Assembly: GCA_043772905.1 (NCBI GenBank)
Contig: JAYVFS010000245.1
Span: 1-64,000 of the forward strand
Direction of reading: 5' to 3'
From: JAAFJT01 sp043772905
Lineage (GTDB): Bacteria; Bacteroidota; Bacteroidia; Chitinophagales; Saprospiraceae
DNA: 64,000 nt
In this document: in pieces, positions 25,417-34,284 of the stretch
Position numbering within the stretch: position 1 is the stretch's first letter
How the letters are laid out: the number at the start of each line of letters is the position of its first letter
Position numbers and translations under genes: made by a program
The notes under the pieces: model-generated
Told to the model about the DNA's origin: nothing
What the model saw: only the letters and a program-made list of their open reading frames with translations
The model's database searches: none

Positions 25417-26667
25417 TTAACTTCCAAAATCATCAAATGCAATGTTATCTTTTGAAACGCCTAAGTTATCAAGCATTTTTTGAACTGCCGACAGCATCAT
25501 CGGCGGTCCGCAGAGATAGTACTCAATATCTTCGGGAGCTTCATGTTGGTTTAGGTAATTGTCTAAGACAACTTGATGTATAAAACCCGTATATCCTGTC
25601 CAATTATCTTCTGGAAGTGGTTCAGATAATGCTATTTCAAATTTAAAGTTTGGAAATTCTTTTTCAATCTTTCTAAAATCATCTTCATAAAAAATCTCTC
25701 TCATACTCCTTGCACCATACCAATAGGACACTTTTCGACCTGTCCGTAGCGTGTGAAAAAGGTGAAAAATATGAGAACGCAGAGGTGCCATACCTGCACC
25801 ACCACCGATATAAACCATTTCTGCGTCCGTATTTTTGATGTGAAATTCGCCATAAGGACCGCTAATAGTCACTTTATCGCCTGGTTTCCTTGAAAAAGTA
25901 AAAGACGAACACAAACCGGCTGGCACATCAGCAAAACCATTTTTCGCTCTATCCCATGGCGGTGTTGCAATACGGATATTGAGCATAATTTTATTGCCTT
26001 CGGCAGGATGATTTGCCATGGAGTAAGCGCGGAAAACAGATTCTTCAACATTCAGTTTTAAATCCCATATTTTAAACTTATCATAGTCGTCACGGAATTT
26101 ATCATCAATTTTATAGAGGTCTTTGCTGAAATCTAAGGACAATTCTGGCACATCTACTTGTATATAATCACCAGATTTGAATTTCAAAGTCTCTCCTACT
26201 GGTAGTTTTACGACAAATTCTTTGATAAATGTAGATACATTATCATTTGAAACAACTTCACATTCCCATTTTTTGATGCCAAAAACAGCGTCTGGCACGC
26301 CAATTTCCATGTTTTGCTTGACTTTTACTTGACAGGCAAGGCGTTTTTTTTCAGCAACGTCCCGACGATTCAAGTGATTGGTTTCAGTCGGTAAGACATC
26401 GCCGCCACCTTCATAAATTTTACAAACGCACATGGCACACGTACCACCTCCTCCACAAGCTGATGCCAAAAAGATGTTTTTTGCTGCTAAAGTTGACAAC
26501 AAAGTGCTGCCTTGTTGCACCATTAAAGGATTGTCTTTATCGCCATTTATGACAATAGAGACTTGTGTTTGGGGCAGCAGCCTGTCTTTTGCTTGTAAAA
26601 TCAAGACAACCAAAAGAAGAACGACCACAATAAAGACAGCAATACTACTGGTCAGGATTGGTATCAT
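25417..26667 (-). CDS. nqrF: Na+-translocating NADH:quinone reductase subunit F
   Basis: This 416-residue NADH-oxidising subunit has an N-terminal membrane helix (about 3-26), a ferredoxin-like 2Fe-2S domain with Cys ligands in ACGGGGTCAMC and RLACQV, an FAD domain with RAYSMANHP, and an NADH domain with GGGAGMAPLRS and YYLCGPPMM. Electrons enter here and pass to the NqrB/C flavins. It is the sixth gene of the operon, 5 bases after nqrE. Its length is close to Vibrio NqrF. It has no 10-mer. Confidence 0.97.
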   Translation of the reverse strand: MIPILTSSIAVFIVVVLLLVVLILQAKDRLLPQTQVSIVINGDKDNPLMVQQGSTLLSTLAAKNIFLASACGGGGTCAMCVCKIYEGGGDVLPTETNHLNRRDVAEKKRLACQVKVKQNMEIGVPDAVFGIKKWECEVVSNDNVSTFIKEFVVKLPVGETLKFKSGDYIQVDVPELSLDFSKDLYKIDDKFRDDYDKFKIWDLKLNVEESVFRAYSMANHPAEGNKIMLNIRIATPPWDRAKNGFADVPAGLCSSFTFSRKPGDKVTISGPYGEFHIKNTDAEMVYIGGGAGMAPLRSHIFHLFHTLRTGRKVSYWYGARSMREIFYEDDFRKIEKEFPNFKFEIALSEPLPEDNWTGYTGFIHQVVLDNYLNQHEAPEDIEYYLCGPPMMLSAVQKMLDNLGVSKDNIAFDDFGS

Positions 26668-26672
26668 AATAT

Positions 26673-27287
26673 TTAAAGTTTAATGCCTGAAAAACTTAAA
26701 AAAGCCATACCCATCAAAGCGGTTATTATCATAGCGATGCCTAAACCACGAAGCGGTTCGGGGATATTAGAATATTTTAACCTTTCACGGATAGCAGCCA
26801 ACAAGACGATGGCTAAGAAAAAACCAATGCCACTGCCTAATGAAAAGACGGCTGTTTCAGCAAAATTGTATTCTCTTTCTTGCATAAACAGGGCGCAACC
26901 AAGTATCGAACAGTTGACTGTAATAAGTGGTAGAAAAATGCCGAGTGCATTGTATAAGGCAGGTGCGAATTTTTCGACAACCATTTCTACTAATTGAACG
27001 GCTCCTGCTATCGTCGAAATGAATAGAATAAATGCTAAAAACGTCAAATCTACAGTAGCTAAGGAAGGATGAATCCAGCCCAATGCGCCTGGTGCGAGCA
27101 TTTTAGATAAAATAAGCCAGTTAAGTGGCGTTGTTAAAACCAAAACGAAAATGACAGCAATGCCCAAACCAAAAGCTGTTTTCAACTTTTTAGACACCGC
27201 TAAAAAGGAACACATACCGAGAAAAAATGCAAAAATGACGTTCTCGACAAATATGGATTTTATGAAAATGCTTGCGAGATTTTCCAT
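26673..27287 (-). CDS. nqrE: NQR subunit E
   Basis: This 204-residue membrane subunit has six hydrophobic helices. FFLGMCSFLAV near the start and LITVNCSILGCALF in the middle hold the Cys that, with the equivalent pair in NqrD, ligate the intramembrane iron centre. It is inverted in topology relative to NqrD and forms part of the electron path across the membrane. It is followed after 5 bases by nqrF. A 10-mer copy lies in the 126-bp gap before it. Confidence 0.97.
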   Translation of the reverse strand: MENLASIFIKSIFVENVIFAFFLGMCSFLAVSKKLKTAFGLGIAVIFVLVLTTPLNWLILSKMLAPGALGWIHPSLATVDLTFLAFILFISTIAGAVQLVEMVVEKFAPALYNALGIFLPLITVNCSILGCALFMQEREYNFAETAVFSLGSGIGFFLAIVLLAAIRERLKYSNIPEPLRGLGIAMIITALMGMAFLSFSGIKL

Positions 27288-27333
27288 GATTTGTAAATTT
27301 TATTCTTTGACAATGTTGTGATTCAAAAAGAGA

Positions 27334-27343
27334 CCCCTCAGTA
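27334..27343 (-). repeat. 10-mer copy in the nqrD-nqrE spacer
   Basis: It lies in the 126-bp gap inside the operon, 46 bases before the nqrE start. The other tight junctions of the operon (C/D, E/F) lack copies. Confidence 0.9.
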
Positions 27344-27413
27344 TTTTTGGGTTTTTGGTCACTTACGTATCGAATATTTTAAAAGTATTCGATAAGTTTT
27401 ATCTTCAAAACAT

Positions 27414-28094
27414 TTAACTCACGTTAAGTAGTTTTTTATTTCGTGAACGTTGCACCCAAATAATAATGGCTATCATAAACAAAGCGGCGGGTGGTAACAT
27501 CATCAAGCCGTTATTGACATAACCGTGTTCGTACATAAAATCGGGAACGACTTTATAACCGAATATTTTTCCAGCACCCAATAATTCTCTGAAAAAAGCA
27601 ACTGTTATCAATATCGCCCCATAACCTAAGCCGTTGCCGATGCCATCAAGGAAGGAACGCCACGGCTTTTGCGACATCGCAAAGGCTTCCAATCGTCCCA
27701 TGACTATACAATTGGTGATAATGAGACCGACAAAAACGGAGAGTTTTTTACTGACATCAAATACAAAGGCTTTGAGCAATTGGTCAACAATTGTCACCAA
27801 AACGGCAACGATTATCAATTGCACAATAATGCGTATGCGATTTGGAATACCATCTTTTACAAGAGAAGTAATCATATTAGAAAATGCCGTCACAATTGTC
27901 ACACCCAAAGCCATAATAATAGCAGGTTTCATTTGCACGGTAACGGCTAAGGCTGAACAAACCCCCAATATCTGAACCGTGATAGGATTAGAGTCATCTA
28001 ATGGGTCGCGCAACACTTGCATATTTTTTTTAGAGAAAAGCGGTTCGGCTTTTTTCACCTCTTTTTTTACTAAATTTGTTGTTTCAGAACTCAT
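27414..28094 (-). CDS. nqrD: NQR subunit D
   Basis: This 226-residue six-helix membrane subunit is paralogous to NqrE. ILGVCSALAV and LIITNCIVMGRLEAF contain its two iron-ligating Cys. A charged N-terminal extension of about 30 residues (KKEVKKAEPLFSKKN) is longer than in Vibrio. Its start overlaps the stop of nqrC by 4 bases, indicating translational coupling. Confidence 0.97.
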   Translation of the reverse strand: MSSETTNLVKKEVKKAEPLFSKKNMQVLRDPLDDSNPITVQILGVCSALAVTVQMKPAIIMALGVTIVTAFSNMITSLVKDGIPNRIRIIVQLIIVAVLVTIVDQLLKAFVFDVSKKLSVFVGLIITNCIVMGRLEAFAMSQKPWRSFLDGIGNGLGYGAILITVAFFRELLGAGKIFGYKVVPDFMYEHGYVNNGLMMLPPAALFMIAIIIWVQRSRNKKLLNVS

Positions 28095-28792
28095 TTTACC
28101 AATTTTTTAAAATAAATCAAATAAGGTTCGATACAGTTTTTCAACATTTTATCCGTTCCTGAAGACGTAATCGTTCCACCCGAAATACCGTCAACGCGGT
28201 GTTCATTGCCATAATCCGTTTTTTGATTGGGTTTTAAGACATTTACAGAAATGAAATTGTCGCCTGACATGATTTTTTTACCTTCAAATTGGGCTTGAAA
28301 AGGCTTTTCTGAAATTTCTGCACCCAATCCAGGTGTCTCACTTTTATGGTCGAAAGTCGCTCCATAAACGGTATCAAAATCATCAGCCAAAGAAATATAG
28401 CCCCAAATAGGTCCCCACAAACCCACACCTCGCATGGGAATGATGTAGTATTTTTTACCATCTGTATGCGTAAAAATGTATAAAGGCAATTTGCGATTAG
28501 CAGGCGTTTTGGCTATTTCTTCTTTCAAATTCACTGAATTCGCCTTGATATTTTCTAAAATATTGCCTTGACCATCTAAAACCATTTCAGTGATATTAGC
28601 GGCGTATATTTTTTCGATAGTCGCTCTATCTGTTGCTGTTTCGCGCACAGAACGAAGGATATTGGTTTTGGTATCAAGGGCAATATTTGCTTCTTGATAC
28701 GGTTTTAATGCCTCCGCAGTAAAAGCCAAAATGATGGCAGTCAATGCTGACAGCACAGCGGCGTATATGAATGTATAACGATTGGTGTGCAC
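28091..28792 (-). CDS. nqrC: NQR subunit C (covalent FMN)
   Basis: This 233-residue subunit has an N-terminal anchor (about 7-26) and a periplasmic FMN-binding domain. The flavinylation site is GISGGTITSSG near the C-terminus; the usual SGAT is SGGT here, but the acceptor Thr is present. GVGLWGPIWGYISL and HKSETPGLGAEI are conserved family segments. ApbE from the same operon would attach the FMN. Confidence 0.96.
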   Translation of the reverse strand: MHTNRYTFIYAAVLSALTAIILAFTAEALKPYQEANIALDTKTNILRSVRETATDRATIEKIYAANITEMVLDGQGNILENIKANSVNLKEEIAKTPANRKLPLYIFTHTDGKKYYIIPMRGVGLWGPIWGYISLADDFDTVYGATFDHKSETPGLGAEISEKPFQAQFEGKKIMSGDNFISVNVLKPNQKTDYGNEHRVDGISGGTITSSGTDKMLKNCIEPYLIYFKKLVK

Positions 28793-28879
28793 GATTTTTA
28801 GATTTTAAAGTTAATTTAAAAAATAAAAATTTGATTTAAAATGTTTGTAATCAAATACTTATCTTGATTTTATGCTTTT

Positions 28880-28889
28880 TACTGAGGGG
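28880..28889 (+). repeat. 10-mer copy in the nqrB-nqrC spacer
   Basis: It lies in the 135-bp gap between nqrB (ending 28928) and nqrC, and reads on the strand opposite to the operon. The spacer is otherwise AT-rich. Confidence 0.9.
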
Positions 28890-28927
28890 GTCGTTTTGAA
28901 CACATTACATTCAAAAACATAGACCCT

Positions 28928-30088
28928 TCACAGCTTTTTCATTCTCCTTTGTATATGTCTTTCTACAACAATGTAATCAATTAAAGGTGCAAAGACATTC
29001 ATCAACAAAATACTCAACATCATGCCTTCGGGATAAGCAGGGTTAAAAACCCTCAATACGACACAACCGCCGCCTATGAGTAAACCATATATTATTTTTC
29101 CAGTAGCTGTGTGCGCTGCTGTCACAGGGTCGGTTGCCATAAAAATAGCCCCAAAAGCAAAGCCGCCCATCAACAAATGTACATGCGGAGGCGTGTGCAT
29201 CGAATGATTCATAACACTAGCGGGTGCTAAGAGATTGAGTAAAACACCTACCAAGTATGCACCGAGAAAGACAGAAATCATAATACGTGCGCTGCCTACG
29301 CCTGTAACTATCAAAATGAAAGCACCAATAAGGCAAGCCAAAACGCTTGTTTCGCCCACAGAACCTTGCTCAAAACCCCAAAAGAGGGTCATGCCATCGG
29401 GTAATTTATGGAAATTTGTATCGAACATGACGAGGTTTGTTGCACCAGAATAACCATCTACAAGAGCGCGCCCAGTTTCGGGTGAAAGGTCATTCCAAAC
29501 ATCGCCTGAGAGGTAAGCGGGGAATGCAAAAAACAAAAAAGCCCGCGCCAATAATGCAGGATTCATAAAATTAAAACCCGTGCCGCCAAAAACTTCTTTA
29601 CCTAATAAGGTGCAAAAAATAGCACCCATCGCAATCATCCACAAAGGCGTTGTAATAGGCAAAGTGAGTGGAATAAGCATACCTGTTACCAAATAGCCTT
29701 CGCTAACAGGGTGATTTCTAGTTATTGAAAATATAAATTCAACCGTCAAACCTGCCCCATAACTGACAATAATCATAGGTAAAACTTTCCAAAAACCGAA
29801 AATGAGGTTTTGAAAATGGCTGGTTTCCATGCCAAACGCTTTGTAATGTTGAAAACCAACGTTCCACATACCAAAGATTAAACACGGCACAAGCGAGATT
29901 ATGACAGTAATCATGGTGCGTTTCAAATCCATCGCATCACGTATATGGACACCAGTACCTGGCGTTGTGGTACCAGGCACAAATAAAAATGTTTCGAGGG
30001 CATCAAACCCGTAGTGTAATTTTTCAAACCGACCACCTTTAGAAAAGTGCGGACGGACGTTATCCAATATATTCCTTAGAAATTCCAT
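28928..30088 (-). CDS. nqrB: NQR subunit B (covalent FMN, Na+ path)
   Basis: This 386-residue integral membrane subunit has about ten helices. The FMN acceptor motif GYSGATNL is intact. GLTVEFIFSITRNHPVSEGYLVTGMLIPL and the C-terminal GGFAFGAIFMATDPVTAAHT are conserved and line the riboflavin and Na+ path. Slightly shorter than in Vibrio. It follows nqrA by 25 bases. No 10-mer in the gene. Confidence 0.97.
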   Translation of the reverse strand: MEFLRNILDNVRPHFSKGGRFEKLHYGFDALETFLFVPGTTTPGTGVHIRDAMDLKRTMITVIISLVPCLIFGMWNVGFQHYKAFGMETSHFQNLIFGFWKVLPMIIVSYGAGLTVEFIFSITRNHPVSEGYLVTGMLIPLTLPITTPLWMIAMGAIFCTLLGKEVFGGTGFNFMNPALLARAFLFFAFPAYLSGDVWNDLSPETGRALVDGYSGATNLVMFDTNFHKLPDGMTLFWGFEQGSVGETSVLACLIGAFILIVTGVGSARIMISVFLGAYLVGVLLNLLAPASVMNHSMHTPPHVHLLMGGFAFGAIFMATDPVTAAHTATGKIIYGLLIGGGCVVLRVFNPAYPEGMMLSILLMNVFAPLIDYIVVERHIQRRMKKL

Positions 30089-30113
30089 AAACTAATTAGG
30101 TGTAATGTTAGTT

Positions 30114-31469
30114 TTAACTTTCATTTCTCATCAATTCTAAACCTTGGGCAATGATATTTTGAACATCAATTTTTGACGTGCAAACAAATTCACACAACGC
30201 AAAATCCTCTTCTGCCACTTCATAAATGCCCAATTGTTCCATTTTTTCAACATCTTTTGCTAAAATTGCTTTGAGCAAAAAGACAGGTAGAATATTCATG
30301 GGCAATACTTTTTCGTATTGACCTGTCATAACAAAAGGTCTTTCTTCGCCATGTGTATTGGTATCTAATTCGTACTTTCTGTTTTTGGCAAGCCAAGAAA
30401 AAAAGGTGCGTGAAAGGCTTAATTTCTTTAATCCAGGCAATAACCACCCTAAAAATTCGGGTTCATCGCCTTCTGGCAAGACTGTAATTTGGTTGGTATA
30501 AAAGGAAAGATGGGCATTTTCTGGCACTTGTTGGCCATGTAGTACATTGCCTTCAATGATGCGATTTTTTCCTATAAACAAATCGTCCTCGAGTATATTG
30601 CCGAGGTGTTGACCTGTATGCACCCTATAATATTGTGGCTTGCTCACTTGTGCGCCTGTCAAAGCAACAATGCGGTCTGCCCTGTAACGGCCTTCATTGA
30701 ACAAGCGACCAATAATAATAACGTCTTGTGGATGAATAGTCCAGACGACTTCCCCACTACGAATTGGGTCAATATGATGAATTTGAATACCGACATTGCC
30801 CGCAGGATGCGGTCCGGCGAAATGGTGAATTTTCACCCCCTCAGTAAGTGGGATGCTCGTTAGGGTTTGATCTTTTTTTAAACCCAAATGAACTGGGCAA
30901 GCACCCAAACGCGCTAAGGCTTCAATACCTGTTTTGAAATTTTCAGGCTCTTGCGTGATGATAAAGTTCAAATCTGGTGCAAGCGGCGCAGAATCAAAGC
31001 AGGAAATAAAAATAGCTTTTGGGGATACTGAGGGGTCAGCGATACAGCCAAAAGGTCGTTGTTGGATATAAGCCCAACAACCCGCGTCAAGCAAACGTTG
31101 GCGTATATTTTCAGCACTAAGATTTGTCGGATTTTCTTTAGGAAAGTCTCGGTATTGAATCCCGTTTTTATCGGTCAAAATACGGACTGCGAGGATGCGT
31201 CTTTTTTCGCCCCGCACCACTTCGGAAACAATGCCACTAACAGGCGCGCAGAACTGAATATCAGGATTGTTTTTGTCAACAAATAATACTTGACCTGCCT
31301 CAACGCCTTCACCTGCTTCAACCAGTACTTTAGGCGTTAGGTATTTGAAATTGGAAGGTAAAACATCCACAGACTTAGAAAGCGGGGCTTCAATTATATT
31401 TTTTCCCGCCTCACCTACAAGTTGAATGTCATACCCTCGACGTATCTGGATTACAATGTCATCTGGCAT
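30114..31469 (-). CDS. nqrA: NQR subunit A
   Basis: This 451-residue peripheral subunit is first in the operon. It has no membrane spans. VEAGEGVEAGQVLFVDK (a barrel-sandwich segment) near residue 50, the GPHPAGNVGIQIHHIDPI loop, and the C-terminal part (CEFVCTSKIDVQNIIAQGLELM) are typical. It contacts quinone near NqrB. It has two 10-mer copies: sense TEG (PLTEGVKIH) and antisense PSV, both in surface loops. The operon promoter should be in the 236-bp AT-rich gap upstream (31470-31705), where I found no clean TAnnTTTG box. Confidence 0.96.
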   Translation of the reverse strand: MPDDIVIQIRRGYDIQLVGEAGKNIIEAPLSKSVDVLPSNFKYLTPKVLVEAGEGVEAGQVLFVDKNNPDIQFCAPVSGIVSEVVRGEKRRILAVRILTDKNGIQYRDFPKENPTNLSAENIRQRLLDAGCWAYIQQRPFGCIADPSVSPKAIFISCFDSAPLAPDLNFIITQEPENFKTGIEALARLGACPVHLGLKKDQTLTSIPLTEGVKIHHFAGPHPAGNVGIQIHHIDPIRSGEVVWTIHPQDVIIIGRLFNEGRYRADRIVALTGAQVSKPQYYRVHTGQHLGNILEDDLFIGKNRIIEGNVLHGQQVPENAHLSFYTNQITVLPEGDEPEFLGWLLPGLKKLSLSRTFFSWLAKNRKYELDTNTHGEERPFVMTGQYEKVLPMNILPVFLLKAILAKDVEKMEQLGIYEVAEEDFALCEFVCTSKIDVQNIIAQGLELMRNES

Positions 31470-31705
31470 AGTTAGTCAATATTTTGTTAAGACAAAGAAA
31501 ATAAAATTTCTTGGTTTTTAATAATTATTGATATAAATTTATCAAAAAAAATAAATTTCAAAATATTAGTTTGATTTTAGTATCTTATAAAGAATTATAT
31601 ACTTTTATCTTTTTCTCACAAAATTCATAAAAATGTAACCTTATTAAAACAGTTTATAGTCTATCACCGCGTTAAAGTTTTTAGGGAATCTGTTACCCTA
31701 TTTTT

Positions 31706-33022
31706 TTAATTCACGTTTTTAGATGGAATTGAGTAAGCTGCCAGCCCAGCCACCAATAGAGGAAGGGAAAATAGTGTAAATAAAGTTGTAATGCTAAACC
31801 CCCAATCGGAGAAAATGCCAAATAACAATGGACCTAAAATTGCCCCAAAACGCCCAACACCAAATGCTAAACCCACACCCGTTGAACGCATCGCCGAAGG
31901 ATAAATACGGGTAGCTATTGGAAAATAGGTATTGAATCCTCCCTGCACAAAAAAGCCAATGAAAAAAATGAGGACGAACATAAAGGTATAATTCAATTTG
32001 AGGTTTGCATAAGCCAACATAATCGCAAAAGCAATCAACATAAAGCTTAATATGACTTTTTTTGGACCAAATCGTATGGCAAATAAACCCATGGCGACAA
32101 CACCCACAAATGCCCCTAAATTGAGCGACATACCGGCATAAGTTGCCATTTGAAAAGGCATACCCGCATCTTTGGCGATGTTTGGCACCCAACTCATCAA
32201 GGTATAAAGCGTTAGAAAACCAAAGAAAATACCTATCCAAAGCCGCAATGTCGAGGTTTTATATTCTGGTAAGAACAAAATTTTTAAAGGTACTGAGGGG
32301 GTGTCGGCTGGTTTTTCGGGTAGGGATTCAATGCCTTCGTATCCCATTTTGGACAACAAATCATTGATTTGACCATGTGCATTGGAGGGTTGTTTTTTAC
32401 CCAAAAAGGCTAAAGAATCAGGCATGAAAATATAAACAACTATCAACATCGTCAAAGACACAAAACCTGCTACGAGATACGTAAAACGCCACCCAAACTC
32501 GGGAACTGCCCAAGCAGTAAAAAAACCTGTCAAAACAGCACCCAGGGGCCAGCCACCTTGTATCAAACCGACATTAAAATCGCGCGTTTTTGAATTCGAA
32601 AACTCGGATGCAACTGTTGCCATTGTCGGCAAAATACCCCCTATGCCCAAGCCTGTAACCACTCGGCAAATCAATATCTGCCAAAAAGCTGTCGTAAAAT
32701 AGATGCTCAACATTCCTGTTGAAATCAGTGTTAAAGAGATTAAAAACACTTTTCTCCTGCCAATTTTGTCGCCAAATGGGGCTAAAAAGAAACAGCCTGC
32801 CGTCATACCGACCAAACCTGCGCTGAAAATTGACCCCAACTCGCTTTTAGACAATGCCCATTCTTTCACAATTTCTGACCCAGTGAAAGACACGACCAAG
32901 ACATCTATGCCATCGTTCATATTTAAGATGAAACATATCGCAACGATGATAATTTGATACGATGACATTGGGCTATTGTCAATTAAGTCTTTAAGTTTGG
33001 CTTGTAAATTATCGTAAGTCAT
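31706..33022 (-). CDS. MFS transporter, aromatic-acid/sugar-acid symporter type
   Basis: This 438-residue 12-helix carrier has the MFS A-motif GDKIGRRKVFLIS between helices 2 and 3, and GIGGILPTMATVASEF in helix 4, closest to the AAHS (aromatic acid:H+ symporter) group. A long central cytoplasmic loop (about 205-250) carries an antisense 10-mer (TPSV), where sequence is free to vary. It is downstream of a zinc alcohol dehydrogenase gene, 67 bases apart on the same strand, so the pair may take up and oxidise one polyol or acid. The substrate is not identifiable. Confidence 0.82.
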   Translation of the reverse strand: MTYDNLQAKLKDLIDNSPMSSYQIIIVAICFILNMNDGIDVLVVSFTGSEIVKEWALSKSELGSIFSAGLVGMTAGCFFLAPFGDKIGRRKVFLISLTLISTGMLSIYFTTAFWQILICRVVTGLGIGGILPTMATVASEFSNSKTRDFNVGLIQGGWPLGAVLTGFFTAWAVPEFGWRFTYLVAGFVSLTMLIVVYIFMPDSLAFLGKKQPSNAHGQINDLLSKMGYEGIESLPEKPADTPSVPLKILFLPEYKTSTLRLWIGIFFGFLTLYTLMSWVPNIAKDAGMPFQMATYAGMSLNLGAFVGVVAMGLFAIRFGPKKVILSFMLIAFAIMLAYANLKLNYTFMFVLIFFIGFFVQGGFNTYFPIATRIYPSAMRSTGVGLAFGVGRFGAILGPLLFGIFSDWGFSITTLFTLFSLPLLVAGLAAYSIPSKNVN

Positions 33023-33089
33023 GTTTTTTTGCTTGTTAAAGTGATTTTTCGTTTCTTTTATTAGCTAATTCAAAAGTTTTGGGGCTATA

Positions 33090-34106
33090 TTAAACAGTGA
33101 TAATAATCTTAGAATTGTCACCTTTAGCAGCTAGTTCTAATGCCAATTGCAATTCATTCAATGCCATGTAACGATTGATGATAAAGCTTGGACGAATGGT
33201 TTTTGATCCAATGAGTTGAATCGTTCTTTTAAAATCAAAAGGATGGTCGTAAATGATAGATGGTACAATGGTAATACCTTCACGGGCTATTTTCAAGGGT
33301 TTGAAAGTGGCTAAATTGCCTGAAAGTCCAACTAAGACAATTTCTGAACCACGCGGCGCAGATGCGGTGACTAATGAAGCCGTGTGGGCCGAACCCGCAC
33401 ATTCAAATACAACAACCACGTCATTTTGTTCCCAAGTCTGACCGAGTTTGACTGATTGTTCTTCGACAGTCTCCCCCTCAGTATAAACAGCATTTGCACC
33501 CAAATCAGTCGCCAATTTCACTTTCGACGCATTAATTTCAGTGACAAAAACTTTATAGCCTAATGATAAGGCTAAATGAGTCAACAACAAACCGATAGCT
33601 CCTAAACCAATAACGGCTATCGTATCGCCAGGCTTCGCTTTTGAGGCTAAAAGCGCATGAACGCTCACGGCTGTTGGCTCAATGACGACGGCGTCATTGT
33701 CAGAAATCGAATCGGGGATTTGCCAACAGAATTCAGAAGGCAAGCAAATATATTCAGCAAAACAACCCGCTTCGTTGACACCGACAACCCGTTTATTGAC
33801 ACAAATATTTCCACGTCCACTTCTACAATATGCACAAGTACAGCAAGGAATATTGGGCTCGATAACCACCCGTTCTCCTATTTTTCTATCTGCAACACCA
33901 TCACCAATTTTATCTATGTAGCCTAAACCTTCATGACCAATGATGTTAGGGTGATCCAATAAGCGATGGCCTAAAAACAGGTGAACATCAGAACCACATA
34001 CACCTATCATTTTGAGTTTCACACGCACTTCACCTTCCTTCGGTTCAGGCATATCTACTTGTTTTACCTCTATTTGCTTGGGTTTAGTTAAAAAAGCAGC
34101 TTTCAT
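33090..34106 (-). CDS. Zinc-dependent medium-chain alcohol/polyol dehydrogenase
   Basis: This 338-residue MDR enzyme has the catalytic zinc site CGSDVH with the following HE (about 60), a structural zinc loop with four Cys (CCTCAYCRSGRGNIC, about 90-105), and a Rossmann motif GLGAIGLLLTHLA at about 170. It resembles sorbitol/idonate/gulonate-type dehydrogenases more than ethanol dehydrogenases. It is likely to oxidise a sugar alcohol or sugar acid imported by the adjacent carrier. A sense 10-mer (YTEGETVEE) lies in a loop between Rossmann strands. Confidence 0.85.
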   Translation of the reverse strand: MKAAFLTKPKQIEVKQVDMPEPKEGEVRVKLKMIGVCGSDVHLFLGHRLLDHPNIIGHEGLGYIDKIGDGVADRKIGERVVIEPNIPCCTCAYCRSGRGNICVNKRVVGVNEAGCFAEYICLPSEFCWQIPDSISDNDAVVIEPTAVSVHALLASKAKPGDTIAVIGLGAIGLLLTHLALSLGYKVFVTEINASKVKLATDLGANAVYTEGETVEEQSVKLGQTWEQNDVVVVFECAGSAHTASLVTASAPRGSEIVLVGLSGNLATFKPLKIAREGITIVPSIIYDHPFDFKRTIQLIGSKTIRPSFIINRYMALNELQLALELAAKGDNSKIIITV

Positions 34107-34262
34107 CCATCAATTGTTTGTACTGTTTTAAGGACATTTAATATTTCGGAAACAAAGCTACTATATCATAGAGGGTTTCAAAAGAAATGGTTTAAAAGTA
34201 CCAAAAGTTAATTTGAAAGTGCCGATGTTTAAAACATTGACAAAGCAAAAACAAAATCAGTA

Positions 34263-34272
34263 CCCCTCAGTA
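34263..34272 (-). repeat. Intergenic 10-mer copy after the GH20 gene
   Basis: It lies 13 bases beyond the stop of the hexosaminidase gene, in its 3' untranslated region. The rest of 34107-34284 shows nothing clear. Confidence 0.9.
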
Positions 34273-34284
34273 ATTCAAGAAAAA

